Source: Tanytarsus gracilentus (Eukaryota; Arthropoda; Insecta; Diptera; Chironomidae). From it: a stretch of 64,000 nucleotides of DNA. Below, in pieces: positions 1 through 11,800 of this stretch. Location: assembly GCA_038502055.1 (NCBI GenBank), contig JAXRKN010000032.1, positions 1,984,001 through 2,048,000 on the forward strand, written 5' to 3'. Position 1 is the stretch's first letter; each line of letters opens with the position of its first letter. The notes under the pieces are model-generated. The model was not told the origin of the DNA and made no database searches. It was given only the letters and a program-made list of their open reading frames with translations. Both the position numbers and the translations under genes were made by a program.

Positions 1-281
1 AAATTATTAGTTTTCAAATGTTAACAACATCTTCGTCGTCATCTCCTCCAACTCAAAAATATCGAGTTTACATCGATTATTCAGAAAAGAAGCGAGAATG
101 AGCGAGTAAATATGAGAATATTTTTTTTATTACAAGGGAAATAATTTTTCATTCAATTTTGTTTTAAAATGTCGCCCCTTCTCGCTTTAACTTTAAGCAT
201 TCGGTGTTTAACTGAGCTCATGCTTCATATTGAAGCTTTACTGAAAAAATCCTCTCATTTTCTCCTCCAAACTGGAAGTTT
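1..281. other. Intergenic, no gene recognised
   Basis: AT-rich sequence ahead of the foldback element. A short ATG-initiated frame at 19-105 begins with a serine-rich run but is only 28 codons long and ends without a convincing donor site. I see nothing that supports a gene here. Confidence 0.4.
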
Positions 282-350
282 AAACAAGATGGGTCTGCAA
301 ACGGCGTTGCCATTTCCAATAGCTCCGCTGTCTTAGATTAGTACCCCATA

Positions 351-710
351 GTTCTGAAAAATGGACATTAGTGGCACTCCTGGCCGACCATGATGGACAT
401 TCCTCAAAAATCATCAATGTCAATCGATTCCTCATGCAATTACGAGTTCAACGATACCCATGAAGCTATAGTTCTGAAAAATGGACATTAGTGGCACTCC
501 TGGCCGTCCATGATGGACATTCTTCAAAAATCGTCAATGTCAATCGATTTCTGATGCAATGACGAGTTCAACGACATACATGAAGCCATAGTTCTGAAAA
601 ATGGACATTAGTGGCACTCCTGGTCGGCCATGATGGACACTCCTCAAAAATCATCAATGTCAATCGATTCCTGATGCAATGACGAGTTCAACGATACCCA
701 TGAAGCCATA
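351..710. repeat. Three 120-bp tandem subrepeats in left foldback arm
   Basis: Units 351-470, 471-590 and 591-710 repeat with an exact period of 120 and a few substitutions. Each contains the block GGACATTAGTGGCACTCCTG. The same three-unit array occurs inverted at about 2247-2600. Confidence 0.85.
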
Positions 711-1162
711 TAAAAGAAAATTTGTATGAAAAAGGACATTTTTGCACTCAGGGACGGTTCTTGGAGGGTTGTACCTCAAAACAAAATACTTCTTGCACAA
801 CTAGAGCCAAACCCCGATCTTTAGCCACAAACCCGAGTCAAATCAGACCAGCCGTTCTTGAGATATGGCGTTCACTAAGATCGTGAGAAAGTGAGAAAGT
901 GAGAAAGTAAGAAAGTGAGAAAGTGAGAAAGTAAGATGACTTAAATGGCTCTAACTCCTCGTAGGATCAACCGATTTCAAATCTGTTTTCGCCAGTTTGT
1001 AGGGTTTGACTAGGCCTATCATTTGAGTATAAGTTTTGATATTGCAAAATGTAATGTCTTGGCACTAGGGGCCGAAAACAGGTTTTGGAAAAATCCAAAA
1101 TTAATATATAGCGGAGCTATAATTTTAACTGGATCTTTTATTTTGTTCACGAATTTTGATTA

Positions 1163-1825
1163 GATAGATAGATAGATAGATAGATGACAAAGAGGTAGCA
1201 TTCTGGAGTTACCAGGATGGACGCGCCCGTTTTTGTTTCCTTTTCCATAGCTCGAAAGCCAGGCTAAGGTTTAAAACGTAACCATGCAGAACTCTTAAGA
1301 TTTCTCTTAAGAATAGAGTATAAATACCCCTTTTTTCCCTCTCAATAGCAGGCGTTCCCGCGGGAATCGCCCACCTCGGGAGCTGCAACATACGTCTTGA
1401 GAAAGACATACTAGCGATCGAACAACCCCTCTTCGTAGATAAATAAATAAAACGTTATGGACGTCCAGCATGGAGACCCAACTATCTGGACGTTGTTACC
1501 CATAACGGAAATAATAACAGCTATACACAGTCTTGTAGTCGCTCATTGAGTGTTTCCAACTAAGCACAGCTTCAACTGAATCTTACGATTACAGTTGGAA
1601 AAATAAATTAAATCAAAGGTGGTTTCGACAGCATTGTATAAAAGTTACCGTCACTACAACCTTCCTCAGCCCTAACAAGCTGTTAGGCACTGGCCCACCC
1701 ACATTACAAAACAAACAAACACTAAACAGAATGGTCAAACCAATTTTATAAAAGTCTTGGTCATAAAAATGTCAGTTAGTGAGTGCGTCTTCCTTCCTCA
1801 ACTGGTCACTAAGATTAACAGTTGT
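1163..1825 (-). mobile_element. Probable retro-insertion in the foldback loop
   Basis: The loop is bounded by a direct repeat of about 24 bp (1139-1162 and 1826-1850) containing TTTTGTTCACGAATTTTGAT. Next to the left copy is a (GATA)n run at 1161-1185, which on the minus strand is a tetranucleotide tail. A 3' simple-repeat tail plus a long direct repeat is what target-primed retrotransposition (LINE or SINE) leaves. A TATA-like motif at about 1317-1325 and AATAAA motifs near 1440-1450 lie inside. No family was recognised; a decayed LTR is the alternative. Confidence 0.4.
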
Positions 1826-2668
1826 TATTTTGTTCACGAATTTTGATTATTATAGCTCCGCTATATATTAATTTTGGATTTTTCCAAAACCTGTTTTCGA
1901 CCCCTAGTGCCAAGACATTACCTTGTGCAATACCAAAACATATACTCAAATGATAGGCCTAGTCAAACCCTACAAACTGGCGAAAACAGATTTGAAATCG
2001 GTTGATTCTACGAGGAGTTAGAGCCATTTAAGTCATCTTACTTTCTTACTTTCTCACTTTCTTACTTTCTCACGATCTTAGTGAACGCCATATCTCAAGA
2101 ACGGCTGGTCGGATTTGACTCGGGTTTGTGGCTAAAGATCGGATTTTGGTTCTAGTTGTGCAAGAAGTATTTTGTTTTGAGGTATGACCCTCCAAGGACC
2201 GTCCCTGAGTGCAAAAATGTCCTTTTTCATACAAATTTTCTCTTATATGGCTTCATGGGTATCGTTGAACTCGTCATTGCATCAGGAATCGATTGACACT
2301 GACGATTTTTGAGGAATGTCCATCATGGCCGGCCAGGAGTGCCACTAATGTCCATTTTTCAGAACTATGGCTTCATGTATGTCGTTGAACTCGTCATTGC
2401 ATCAGGAATCGATTGACACTGACGATTTTTGAGGAATGTCCATCATGGCCGGCCAGGAGTGCCACTAATGTCCATTTTTCAGAACTATGGCTTCATGTAT
2501 GTCGTTGAACTCGTCATTGCATCAGGAATCGATTGACACTGACGATTTTTGAGGAATGTCCATCATGGTCGGTCAGGAGTGCCACTAATGCCCATTGCAA
2601 CGGAGTAGGGTACTAATCTATGCGGAGCTATTGGAAATGGCAACGCCGTTTGCAGACCCATCTTGTTT

Positions 2669-3590
2669 GAATATTATCGTTGGTATCCAACTAAACCAGC
2701 ATAGTTGATTAGACAAGCTGAGGACGATGTGGTTAATATTTATGTCATAGTTTGTTTATGCTTTGATGCAATGTTATTCTATGTTCAAACAGCTGTTTTC
2801 ACAGTTTCGCGGGAGCGGTTGGTTTGCATGCAAACTATTCCAATCCCTAAAAGCAATGCAGACAGAAAGATCATAGCGATGAACTTTCAGCTCTTGCTTG
2901 CTCTAAATGTCATATTATTTATTATTATATTTCGGGGGACAGCAGGACTATAAAAGCAGCCTCTCGTTTTTCCGTTTGGCACCGCTCCCTGCTTACTCCA
3001 CATAGACCACGAATGGGCGTAATTCGATCGCCGGATGTATAGGGTTATCTTCCCTATTCATCTAGCGGCAATTCTTGAGTCGTAGCGTATCCGACGCGAG
3101 AACTACGGTAAGGACGGAAGCTGCGCTGGTTTGCGTCTGTCCAAGTTTAAAAACTTGCGAGGCGACCCAATCGTTATTATCATTATCATTATCATTAGTC
3201 AGCAGTATAACCAGAAGTTTAGGATGGGAGAGACAAGATAAATTATGATGAACAATCTGATACTATTTATAAATGCACTCTCGAAAAAAAGAGAAACACA
3301 CAAGTGGATAGATTCTTAAAAAGGTTTAAGAATAAAACTGTCAGTAACAGCAAAACACTGGTTTAGTACGTCAGCCAGATAAAATAATGTGAATTTTTGA
3401 ATACATAAATTATAAACAGGAAAAAAAAGACAAATAACCCTAACAGATGAATTGTTTAAAATGCAGTTTTTCTCACGTACCGGGCACCCACTTGTTTTTA
3501 TTCATTCTCTTTTTACTAAATATATTTTGTAATAATATTATATACCTGAATATAAATAAAAATCATTAAGTTCATTGCAAGTCACCGGTT
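2669..3590 (+). other. Retroelement-like scrap, otherwise no gene
   Basis: About 2935-3200 is clearly GC-richer than its surroundings. It has a TATA-like ACTATAAAAG followed by an initiator-like stretch, and ends in a TTATCA-type microsatellite (about 3174-3197). This looks like a promoter or 3' end piece of a retrotransposon, but no family was recognised. 3200-3590 is AT-rich with nothing supportable. Confidence 0.35.
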
Positions 3591-3633
3591 TTATATAATA
3601 TTATGCACAACACTAAAAAATTTTAAATTTATT

Positions 3634-4391
3634 TTGTATGGCAACACTTTCGCAACATTTTGTATGGCAACAATTTCACAACATTTTGTATGACAACATT
3701 TTCGCAACATTTTGTATGTCAACAATTCTGCAACATAGTATATGACAACATTTTCACAACAAAAAAATATTTAAATATATTTTGTATGGCAACAATTCTG
3801 TAACAATTTGTATGGTAACAATTTCACAACATTTTGCAAAGCAACAATTCTGCAACAATTTATATGGCAACAATTTCACAAAAAAAAATATTTAAATTTA
3901 TTTTGTATGGCAACATTTTCACAACATATTGTATGGCAACATAGTGTATGACAACAGTTTCACAACAGTATAAGAAGATGAAGATTGTCAACAATTGTTG
4001 CTTTGAGAAAGGTGCATTTTTAAAATCGTATGGCAACAATTCTGCAACAATTTATATGGCAACAATTTCACAACAAAAAAATATTTAAATTTATTTTGTA
4101 TGGCAACATTTTCAAAACAACTTGTATGAAAACATTTTCACAACAGTGTAAGAAGATGAAGATTGTCAACAATTGTTGCTTTGAGAAAGGTGCATTTTTA
4201 AAATCGTATGGCAACAATTCTGCAACAATTTATATGGCAACAATTTCACAACACTTTAATCCCGTGATTTATTCTAATCTTGAAATTTGTATGGCAACAA
4301 AATTGTATGGCAACAATGATTGCATGGCAACGTTCTTGTAGCTGGAAATCGTATGGCAACAATCAAAATGTATGGCAACATTCCTGTTGCT
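3634..4391. repeat. TATGGCAACA-type minisatellite
   Basis: Degenerate tandem copies of a short unit built on GTATGGCAACA alternating with TTTCACAACA or TTCTGCAACA. A higher-order duplication is visible: about 110 bp starting at 3961 recurs at 4139 (offset 178 bp) with few changes. Reading frames through the array are repeat artefacts. Confidence 0.8.
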
Positions 4392-4401
4392 AAAAAAATT
4401 A

Positions 4402-4870
4402 TAGTGCTGGAAGTGAGATCCAGTCAACGTATGATACAGTGCTGGAAGTGACATTCAGTCAATTTAAGTTCTAGTGCTGGAAGTGAGATCCAGTCAACTT
4501 AAGTTTTAGTGCTGGAAGTGAGATCCAGTCAACGTATGATACAGTGCTGGAAGTGAGATCCAGTCAACCTAAGCTCAGGTTCCAGCACTGTATTGGACGT
4601 TGACTGAATCTCACTTCCAGCACTAGAACTTAGGTTGACTGGATCTCACTTCCAGCACTGAAACTTAAGTTGACTGGATCTCACTTCCAGCACTAGAACT
4701 TAAATTGACTGGATGTCACTTCCAGCACTGTATCATACGTTGACTGGATCTCACTTCCAGCACTAAAACTTAAGTTGACTGGATCTCACTTCCAGCACTG
4801 TATCATACGTTGACTGGATCTTACTTCCAGCACTGAATCTTGACTTCAGGACTGTATCTTGGATCAACTC
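4402..4870. repeat. 35-bp minisatellite in head-to-head arrays
   Basis: About five copies of a 35-bp unit (core GTGCTGGAAGTGAGATCCAG) run forward from 4402 to 4580. About seven copies then run in reverse complement from 4584 to about 4865. Two alternating spacer types (GTATGATAC and TTAAGTTTT) occur in both halves. The whole could fold into a hairpin with arms of about 180 bp or more. Confidence 0.85.
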
Positions 4871-4977
4871 TATCTTACTTCCAGCATCAGTTCTTCCTTT
4901 CTTGCTTTGTTCCTGCACCAGATCTCACTTTACTGAATCTTGGTTCAGAAAAAATGAAGTAAAATTTACAAGTAAAA

Positions 4978-5213
4978 CGCAATCGACTCGAGTCGACTCG
5001 AACCGACTCGAACCGGCTCGAGTCGATTGGCAAAAAAACGCAATCGACTCGAGTCGGTTCGAGCCGATTGAAAAAAATCGCAATCGACTCGAGTCGGTTC
5101 GAGTCGATTGGCAAAAAACCGCAATCGACTCGAGTCGGTTCGAACCGATTGGAAAAAATCGCAATCGACTCGAGTCGGTTCGAGCCGATTGCAAAAAAAC
5201 GCAATCGACTCGA
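4978..5213. repeat. 39-bp TCGACTCGAGTCG minisatellite, left part
   Basis: Tandem copies, about 39-40 bp, each with the self-complementary core CGACTCGAGTCG followed by GGTTCGA and an A-rich spacer. The array is split by the BEL element and resumes at 13024. Frames read on both strands (106 and 105 codons) are only the repeat. Confidence 0.85.
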
Positions 5214-5640
5214 TGTTATTGAGTCGAATTAGTTAGCTCCCTGCTTTTGTGATTTTAACGTAAAATATAATTTCATTCTCGAATTCGCTCTGTCGAGCAT
5301 AGCATCGACACTTGTATCTCCCTTCTCTTTCTAAAACTTTATTTCGTTCTTTTCATGAGAGATTTCACCGAGATAAGACGTGTTTTTATGAACTGGTAAA
5401 AGTTTGATAAAACCCGATTAGAAAAGTGTAAGAAAACTAATGTTAGCTAAAATGAAATGTAACTGATAATTTGTAAAATCTTTAGAAGATTTTATCGCAC
5501 TTGAAACCCGCATTTAAACGCAATTAAACTCGAATTTCTACGAACACATTGAAAATAAAATATTAGAAAATATTCAATCAGTCGATTGATAAATGAAAAT
5601 TTGAATTATTTAAATGAACATTATTGCGAGTCCGCAATAA
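5214..5640 (+). repeat. 5' LTR of BEL/Pao element
   Basis: Starts TGTTATTGAGTCG and ends GAGTCCGCAATAA. It has the same length and, as far as I can compare, the same sequence as the 3' LTR. The 193 bp that follow (5641-5833) are the leader before the ORF. Confidence 0.95.
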
Positions 5641-5833
5641 AAATAAAATCTTATCTAAAGGGAATTAACTACTGAAAGTCTTTAGTAGAGTGAAAAGTGA
5701 AACGTGCTCTCACAGTCGTGAGTTAGCAAAAAGTTGAAATCGAAAAACATAACCTCACCGACTTAAGCTCCGAGCTTGAGGATAAATTTCCTGCAGGGTT
5801 CCATCGAGTATCGGCTGATCACCGAAGTGCAAG

Positions 5834-8800
5834 ATGGTCCAATTTATTACGGTCGACGCCGCGGATGAGGTCCATAAAAAATGTTTCCGTTGCAAGGGAA
5901 AGAATTCAACCCCGAAAGTTTTGCAATGCGGCAATCCCGATTGCGAAAAAATTTGTCATCTGACGTGCCGATCGTCTGATTTCAACGCAATGTATCCATC
6001 GATGAAAGTGTGGTATTGCAACCCGAAGTGTGGCAACACGGAGCCACCAATCACGATTGATGATTCGATAACGAAATCTTCCGAAGATTATGAAACGAAA
6101 GACTCCCAGCATCCGCAGCGTGTGGGTTTGTCAACTGAATTATTGCGCGAAGGTTATGAGTCACAAATTGACAGACTTTCACAGGCGCTTAAAGTCTCAA
6201 TGGAAAAAACAAATGAGCAACTATCTCGAATGAAACTGCTGGAAGATGAAAATCAGCGGTTGAGAGACGTGATGACGTCAGCAAAGCATGAAACGGCGTT
6301 TGTATCGAATGAAAATGAAACGAAAGATGATAACCTAGTCGGGTTGAATGAGCAGCGTGCTAGGGTGGACGAATTATTACACAATTTTGATCAGTCGATT
6401 AAAATTTGTGGAACGCCGAAAGTGACTCAATCCACGTCACGTATCGCTACTGCCGATCCTCAAGTGGCACCACAGCAAGTCTCTGCATTCGGTAACAACG
6501 CGACAACTTATGCAGCTACATCCGATGGATGTTCAAATGCAACTTTGATTTCCCGTGAACGAGTCCGTTTACGTCGTGAAAAGGACAAAGCATTCGCTTC
6601 TCTAGACCCGCACGCGAATCGAACTGAAAAGGACTTAACCCGTCTTAAGCTTGCTAGACAGCACTTAGACGATTTAAACAAATTCAAGGGTGACCGACTA
6701 GAGTGGATTGCATTCGAGGAGGATGTCTACACTACCTGGGATGCGGGTGAATATACTGATTTCGAAATGATTAAGAAGCTTCGTAAAGCCCTGGACGGGG
6801 ACGCGAAAGCATACGTGAAGCTCGCTTTAAATGCTCCCGAAGCCAACCCTGAGCACGTAATGGAAACTTTGAGACGGAAGTATTATCACCCGAACGAGGC
6901 AGTCTCTACCGCACTCAAAGAGATCACCGCCTTAGAAGCCGTCCGTAGAAAAGTTCGTAAGCCTTTGGAGAACTTGTTAACGGCTGTTGAAAGTTATGTA
7001 CACGTGTGTAACCTAGTCAGGATACAACAACATCTGACGGGACGTGTAAACGGAGAAGTTGAGTCAAAACTTCCGAATGAGTTGCAAGCAGATTGGAACA
7101 AACTGATTCGCACAGGCGTGCACGATGATGGCACTCGCTATGTGGGCACATGGCATGAGTTCTATATTTTCCTACGAGATAGCGTGGAAGATTTACCGAT
7201 AGGTCACGAAGGTTCAGCTAATCCCCAAGTGACGTCCAAGAAATCATTCAGTCGATATGATAAGGCTAGGACGATGAATCATGTTGCTGGAAGTTCATCG
7301 AACTCCCAAAAAGGACGCAAACCGAAGAGTGGACACCCAGGTGTTCATGCTAAGCAAGTGTGTGCTTATGACGAATGTGAGCGTGGCAAATTGTACCAGT
7401 GCTCATCTTTCTGGTTGCTACCATACGCGGAAAAAATTAAATTTGTCAATGACCGTAAGATCTGTCACCGATGCGTGAATTCGATAGATCACGCTGCCAA
7501 AGACTGTCCGCTGACAAATCTCCAATGCAAAGTGGCCAATTGCTCAGATCCCAAGGGGCACTCGACTGTGCTACACCCACACAAGGGACATGTTGGTCAT
7601 ATTCATCAGACTACAGGTTTTACTGCTTTCCAAGTACTACCGATTTTCGTCTACGATCGCGAGAATCGACCCGTGCGAATCCTTGCTTTCCTCGATGGAG
7701 GCAGTGACACTACCATAATGAACCAGGAGTGTTTTGAGCTATTGCAACTTCCCAGTGAACCATACCATTTGGATGTAGGTTGGTGCGCTGCAGGTGTCTC
7801 GTCAGTCGACAAGGCGAGCAGAATTTTTGATTGCAAAATTGCGAATGTAGACAAGCCTGATATTAAATTCAATGTTCAAGATGCCGTCACAATGAAACGA
7901 TTTAGTCTCCCTAGACAGGGGCAGGACTCAAAAACACTTAAGAAACGTTTCCAATTCTTAAGGAAAGTCCCATTACACTCATTTGAGTCGCAAATTCCAC
8001 AAATGCTAATTGGACTGCAACAAAAGCACCTGATGACGCCTGAAAAAGTGGTCAGAACTCTTGATTGCCCAGTCGTGGCAGAGTTGACGTCGCTTGGATG
8101 GACAGTAAGTGGTTCAATTAGACCAAGAAACGATAAGTGTGTAGTTCTTCAATCCTGTTTGGCTCGTGACAACGACAAGGAGGATTTGACAAACGAAGAA
8201 CTTCACCTCATCATCAGAAAGTTCATCGATGAGGACATTGTTATGCTAAAACAGCTGAGTGGTGATTACTTAACACCGGATGACAAGCGAGCACTTGAAC
8301 TGTGTAACAAACAAATGAAAATTGCAAACAAACGCTACCATGTAGGTATGTATTGGACGGATGACGATGTTCAATTGCCAGACAACTATGCACTCGCAGA
8401 GTCAAGACTGATCTCGCAAGAGTTGCGCCTGAAGAAACTTGGCATGGTAGATTGGGCAAACGAGCACATAAAAATGCTGCTAGACCGTGGCTATGCTCGA
8501 AAGGCAACTGACGCTGATTTGAACCCGAAAGTGCCACACAAACGAATCAATTACGTGCCGGGATTTGTTACGTTTAACAAAAACAAAAGTCCTCCGAAGC
8601 CTCGGTGGGTTGTGGATCCAGCATGCAAATTTAAGGGTCAATCACTCAATTTAGCGCTATTGAAAGGACCTGATAATCTTGTTCCATTATCTCAAGCATT
8701 ATTTCATTTTCGAGAGAGAAAATACGCTACTGTTGCTGACGTAGAAAAAATGTATCATCAGGTGATGATTTTACCTGAAGATCAGAACTGTCAACGGATG

Positions 8801-11800
8801 TTGTGGCGATGGTGTGACACAGAAACCGAACCAGAGATCCTCATACATCAGGCGATGTTATTTGGACCAACTGACTCACCGTCAAAAGCCAACTCAGTGC
8901 GAATCGATCACGCAAATCGAAGCAAAAATGAATATGCGATGGCATCACGAATCGCTCACGATTCTACGTACATGGATGACGTCTTTAATTCCGAAGACGA
9001 CGTAGATACTGCTGTAGCCGCAGCAAACGAATCAATAGATATGAATGATAAAATAAGCTGGAAGTTAGTCGATTTCCGGTCGAACTCTCCCGAAATTCTC
9101 AGTCGATTGCCACTCGAGAGAGTAAACGAAAACTTCGCTATAGACTTAGCAAAAGACGAAACGATTGACAAATATAAAGTGCTTGGAATTTGTTGGGCTC
9201 CAGTACAAGATGCTTTCATTTTCAAGCAAACTGCAAACTTCACACTGAAAACAAAAACGCAGCTCGAAGATTACGTGCCGACAAAACGAGAAATTCTGTC
9301 ATTTGTAATGAGAATTTATGATCCACTCGGACTTATAAGCCATCTGGTAGTACGAGGCCGTATGATAATGCAGAAGACATGGATCCAACAAATTGATTTT
9401 AGTGAGAAAGTCTCAGACGAAGTTTTCTCGATGTGGATTCAGTGGCTTAGTGAAATCGATCAAATTGCAAAATTAATCATCCCCAGGCATTACAATTACA
9501 ACTCGACTAAAGTTACAAGCGTGTCGTTACACCTCTTTAGTGACGCTGGCGCGGATGGGTTTGCATCAATCGCGTATTTTCGTTTTGAATCCGAGACCGG
9601 TATTCATGTACAACAAATTGCAGCGAAGACAAAAGTGTCACCAATTCGATACTTATCAATCGCAAAAAAGGAGCTTTCAGCTGCAGTCGCTAGCGTGAAA
9701 CTCGCAAAAGTCATAATCGCTCAACACAAACGAATGACAATAAGTTCGACTACTTATTGGTCTGACTCGGAAATCACGCTAAAATGGATTAGAAATCCCA
9801 CTCTCAAACTTGTTCAATTTGTTGCTCCGAGAGTGACGGAAATATGGGATGAAACGGAGATACATCAATGGAGATTCATTCCTACGAACGACAACCCAGC
9901 TGACCATGGAACTAAGTGGAAACAGGCACCGATCGATTACTCTGATTATGGTCATCGTTGGTTCCAAGGTCCTCAATTTCTCTGGGAAAAAGAAATCGTG
10001 ATTCCAATGGACGTTGGACATCCAAGTGTGACAAAAAACAATCACAGAGTCCTTGTGATTAAACCAAATGAACACGAAAAATATTATGCTGGAATTTTTG
10101 AATTTGTTAATTCATCAATTAGGGCTGATTGGAATAGATACATAACCGCGGTCGCGGGCATGTTGAGATTCACAAAAAATCTCAAGCACACAGTCGAAAA
10201 CAATCGCCATGAAAAAATAATTGACAGCATAATAACGCCCGAGGAGCGTACGATAGCGATGAAAAGAATAATTTTGAACGTCCAACAAGCAACTTGGCCT
10301 AATTCATTTAAATCGCTTAGCCGGGGACACTTTATCAAGTCAAAAAACGCTAACGATTTAAATGCTCTAAATCCGATCATTGGCGAAGATGGACTTCTTC
10401 GATCGTGCACTAGACTGAGCCACGAAACAGCAATGCCTTATGACAAAAGATTTCCCATGATTTTGCCAGGTAAACATGAAGTCACAGACGTGATTGTTCG
10501 ATATTACCATCGCATGAACCACCACATCGGCTATGAGTCAGTTATCGCTAGACTGCGAGAAACTTTTTGGATTGTTCATGTCCGTCAAGCAGTGAGGAGA
10601 GTCGTTGCACAATGTCAAGTGTGTAAGGAGATGAGAGCGAAACCTTACCAAACACCTCGAGCTCCACTACCTCAGGTGAGAGTCACCTCAACAACGAAAA
10701 GCTTTGAAAATGTTGGTTGTGATCTGTTTGGACCATTCACTATATTCACAAGAAGATCGAAAAGTAAGCGCCAAGTCTGGTGTGTCATTTTCTGCTGCCT
10801 TGTCACTCGAGCCGTTTATCTTCGCATGATAGATTCGGTGTCAGCTGATGAGATGATGCTTGCAATTCAAGATATCTGGACACGCAGAGGGCCGATATCA
10901 AACATTTATTCGGATAACGGAACGAATTTTGTAAAATGTGCCGATATTATACGTGACGAAACGCGGTCGCGTTTGTCGAGAGAAAAGGGCATTCAATGGC
11001 ATTTCAATCCTCCATATTCACCTCAATGGGGTGGAGCATGGGAGCGCTTGATTCGAGACATAAAACGAGGGATGAAGCATGCTATAGGAAATATCGTAGT
11101 CAGTGAAAAGGTGTTTCTTATGGTTCTCTTTCAAATAGAGGATATAATGAATTCACGTCCCTTGACACACATTCCAACGTCACCAAATGATAATGAGCCG
11201 TTAACGCCAAACTTGCTCATTAAGTTACATCCGGGCTATCCTCTCATACTCGATGACTCGGGTGACATTAATTCTGATCAGACGATTAGAAAAGCTCAAT
11301 GGTATGCAAATCAATTTCGCCGCCGGTGGGCACGCGAATACTTGCCGGTAATAGCAAAGCATCCCGCAAAAGGATCAAAGAAAGAGAGCATAGAAATCGG
11401 TGATTATGTGATGTACATTGATCCAGTTAAACATCACGCTGAGTGGCCAAAAGGAGTCGTCGTAAAAGTTTATCGCGGTCGCGATGGCTACGCCCGTGTG
11501 GCAGATATTAAACTACCAGACGGTAAAATAATAGAAAGGCGATCAGCCCTTCGATTGGCAAAATTAATCACTGGAAACTCAGAACTTTTCGAAAAGTCAC
11601 ATAGTCATGTGATCAACATTTTGTTCCATGCACAAGCCTTTCGTAACGGACATACTGGGATCGAGCGACATATGGCACCTCTGTCGGTCGACATGAGAAG
11701 CAATGTCGAAACTGAAGAAGAAGAGACATTTATCTCTCTTTTCAACACGAGACTCCGAACAAAGCACAACTTAAATCCAAACGCGAAGGAATTCGGAAAT

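Larger units (their letters stand above)
282..2668. mobile_element. Foldback-type DNA transposon with long inverted arms
   Basis: The left arm (282-1123) and right arm (1850-2668) are near-perfect reverse complements. The outer ends start AAACAAGATGGGTCTGCAAA on the left and mirror it at 2649-2668. Each arm holds three tandem 120-bp subrepeats (left about 351-710, right about 2247-2600) and a GTGAGAAA-type octamer run (889-935, mirrored near 2036-2075). This matches FB/Galileo-like foldback transposons, whose arms carry tandem repeats. No transposase is recognisable in the loop, so it is probably non-autonomous. Flanking heptamers (gaagttt / gaatatt) agree at five of seven positions, which may be a decayed target duplication but is not proof. 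Confidence 0.8.

Noticed and set aside
19..105. Short ATG frame that might be a first exon of the ppk gene
   Set aside because: Serine-rich, ends at a TGA before any donor site, and lacks the conserved ppk N-terminal motifs.
2705..2953. 82-codon plus-strand frame between repeats
   Set aside because: Starts at TTG, has no recognised domain and lies in repeat-derived sequence.
4030..4341. 103-codon plus-strand frame rich in YGNN
   Set aside because: It reads the TATGGCAACA minisatellite and is a repeat artefact.
4887..5222. Open frames of about 105 codons on both strands
   Set aside because: They run through the 39-bp minisatellite; the peptides are simple repeats with no start context.
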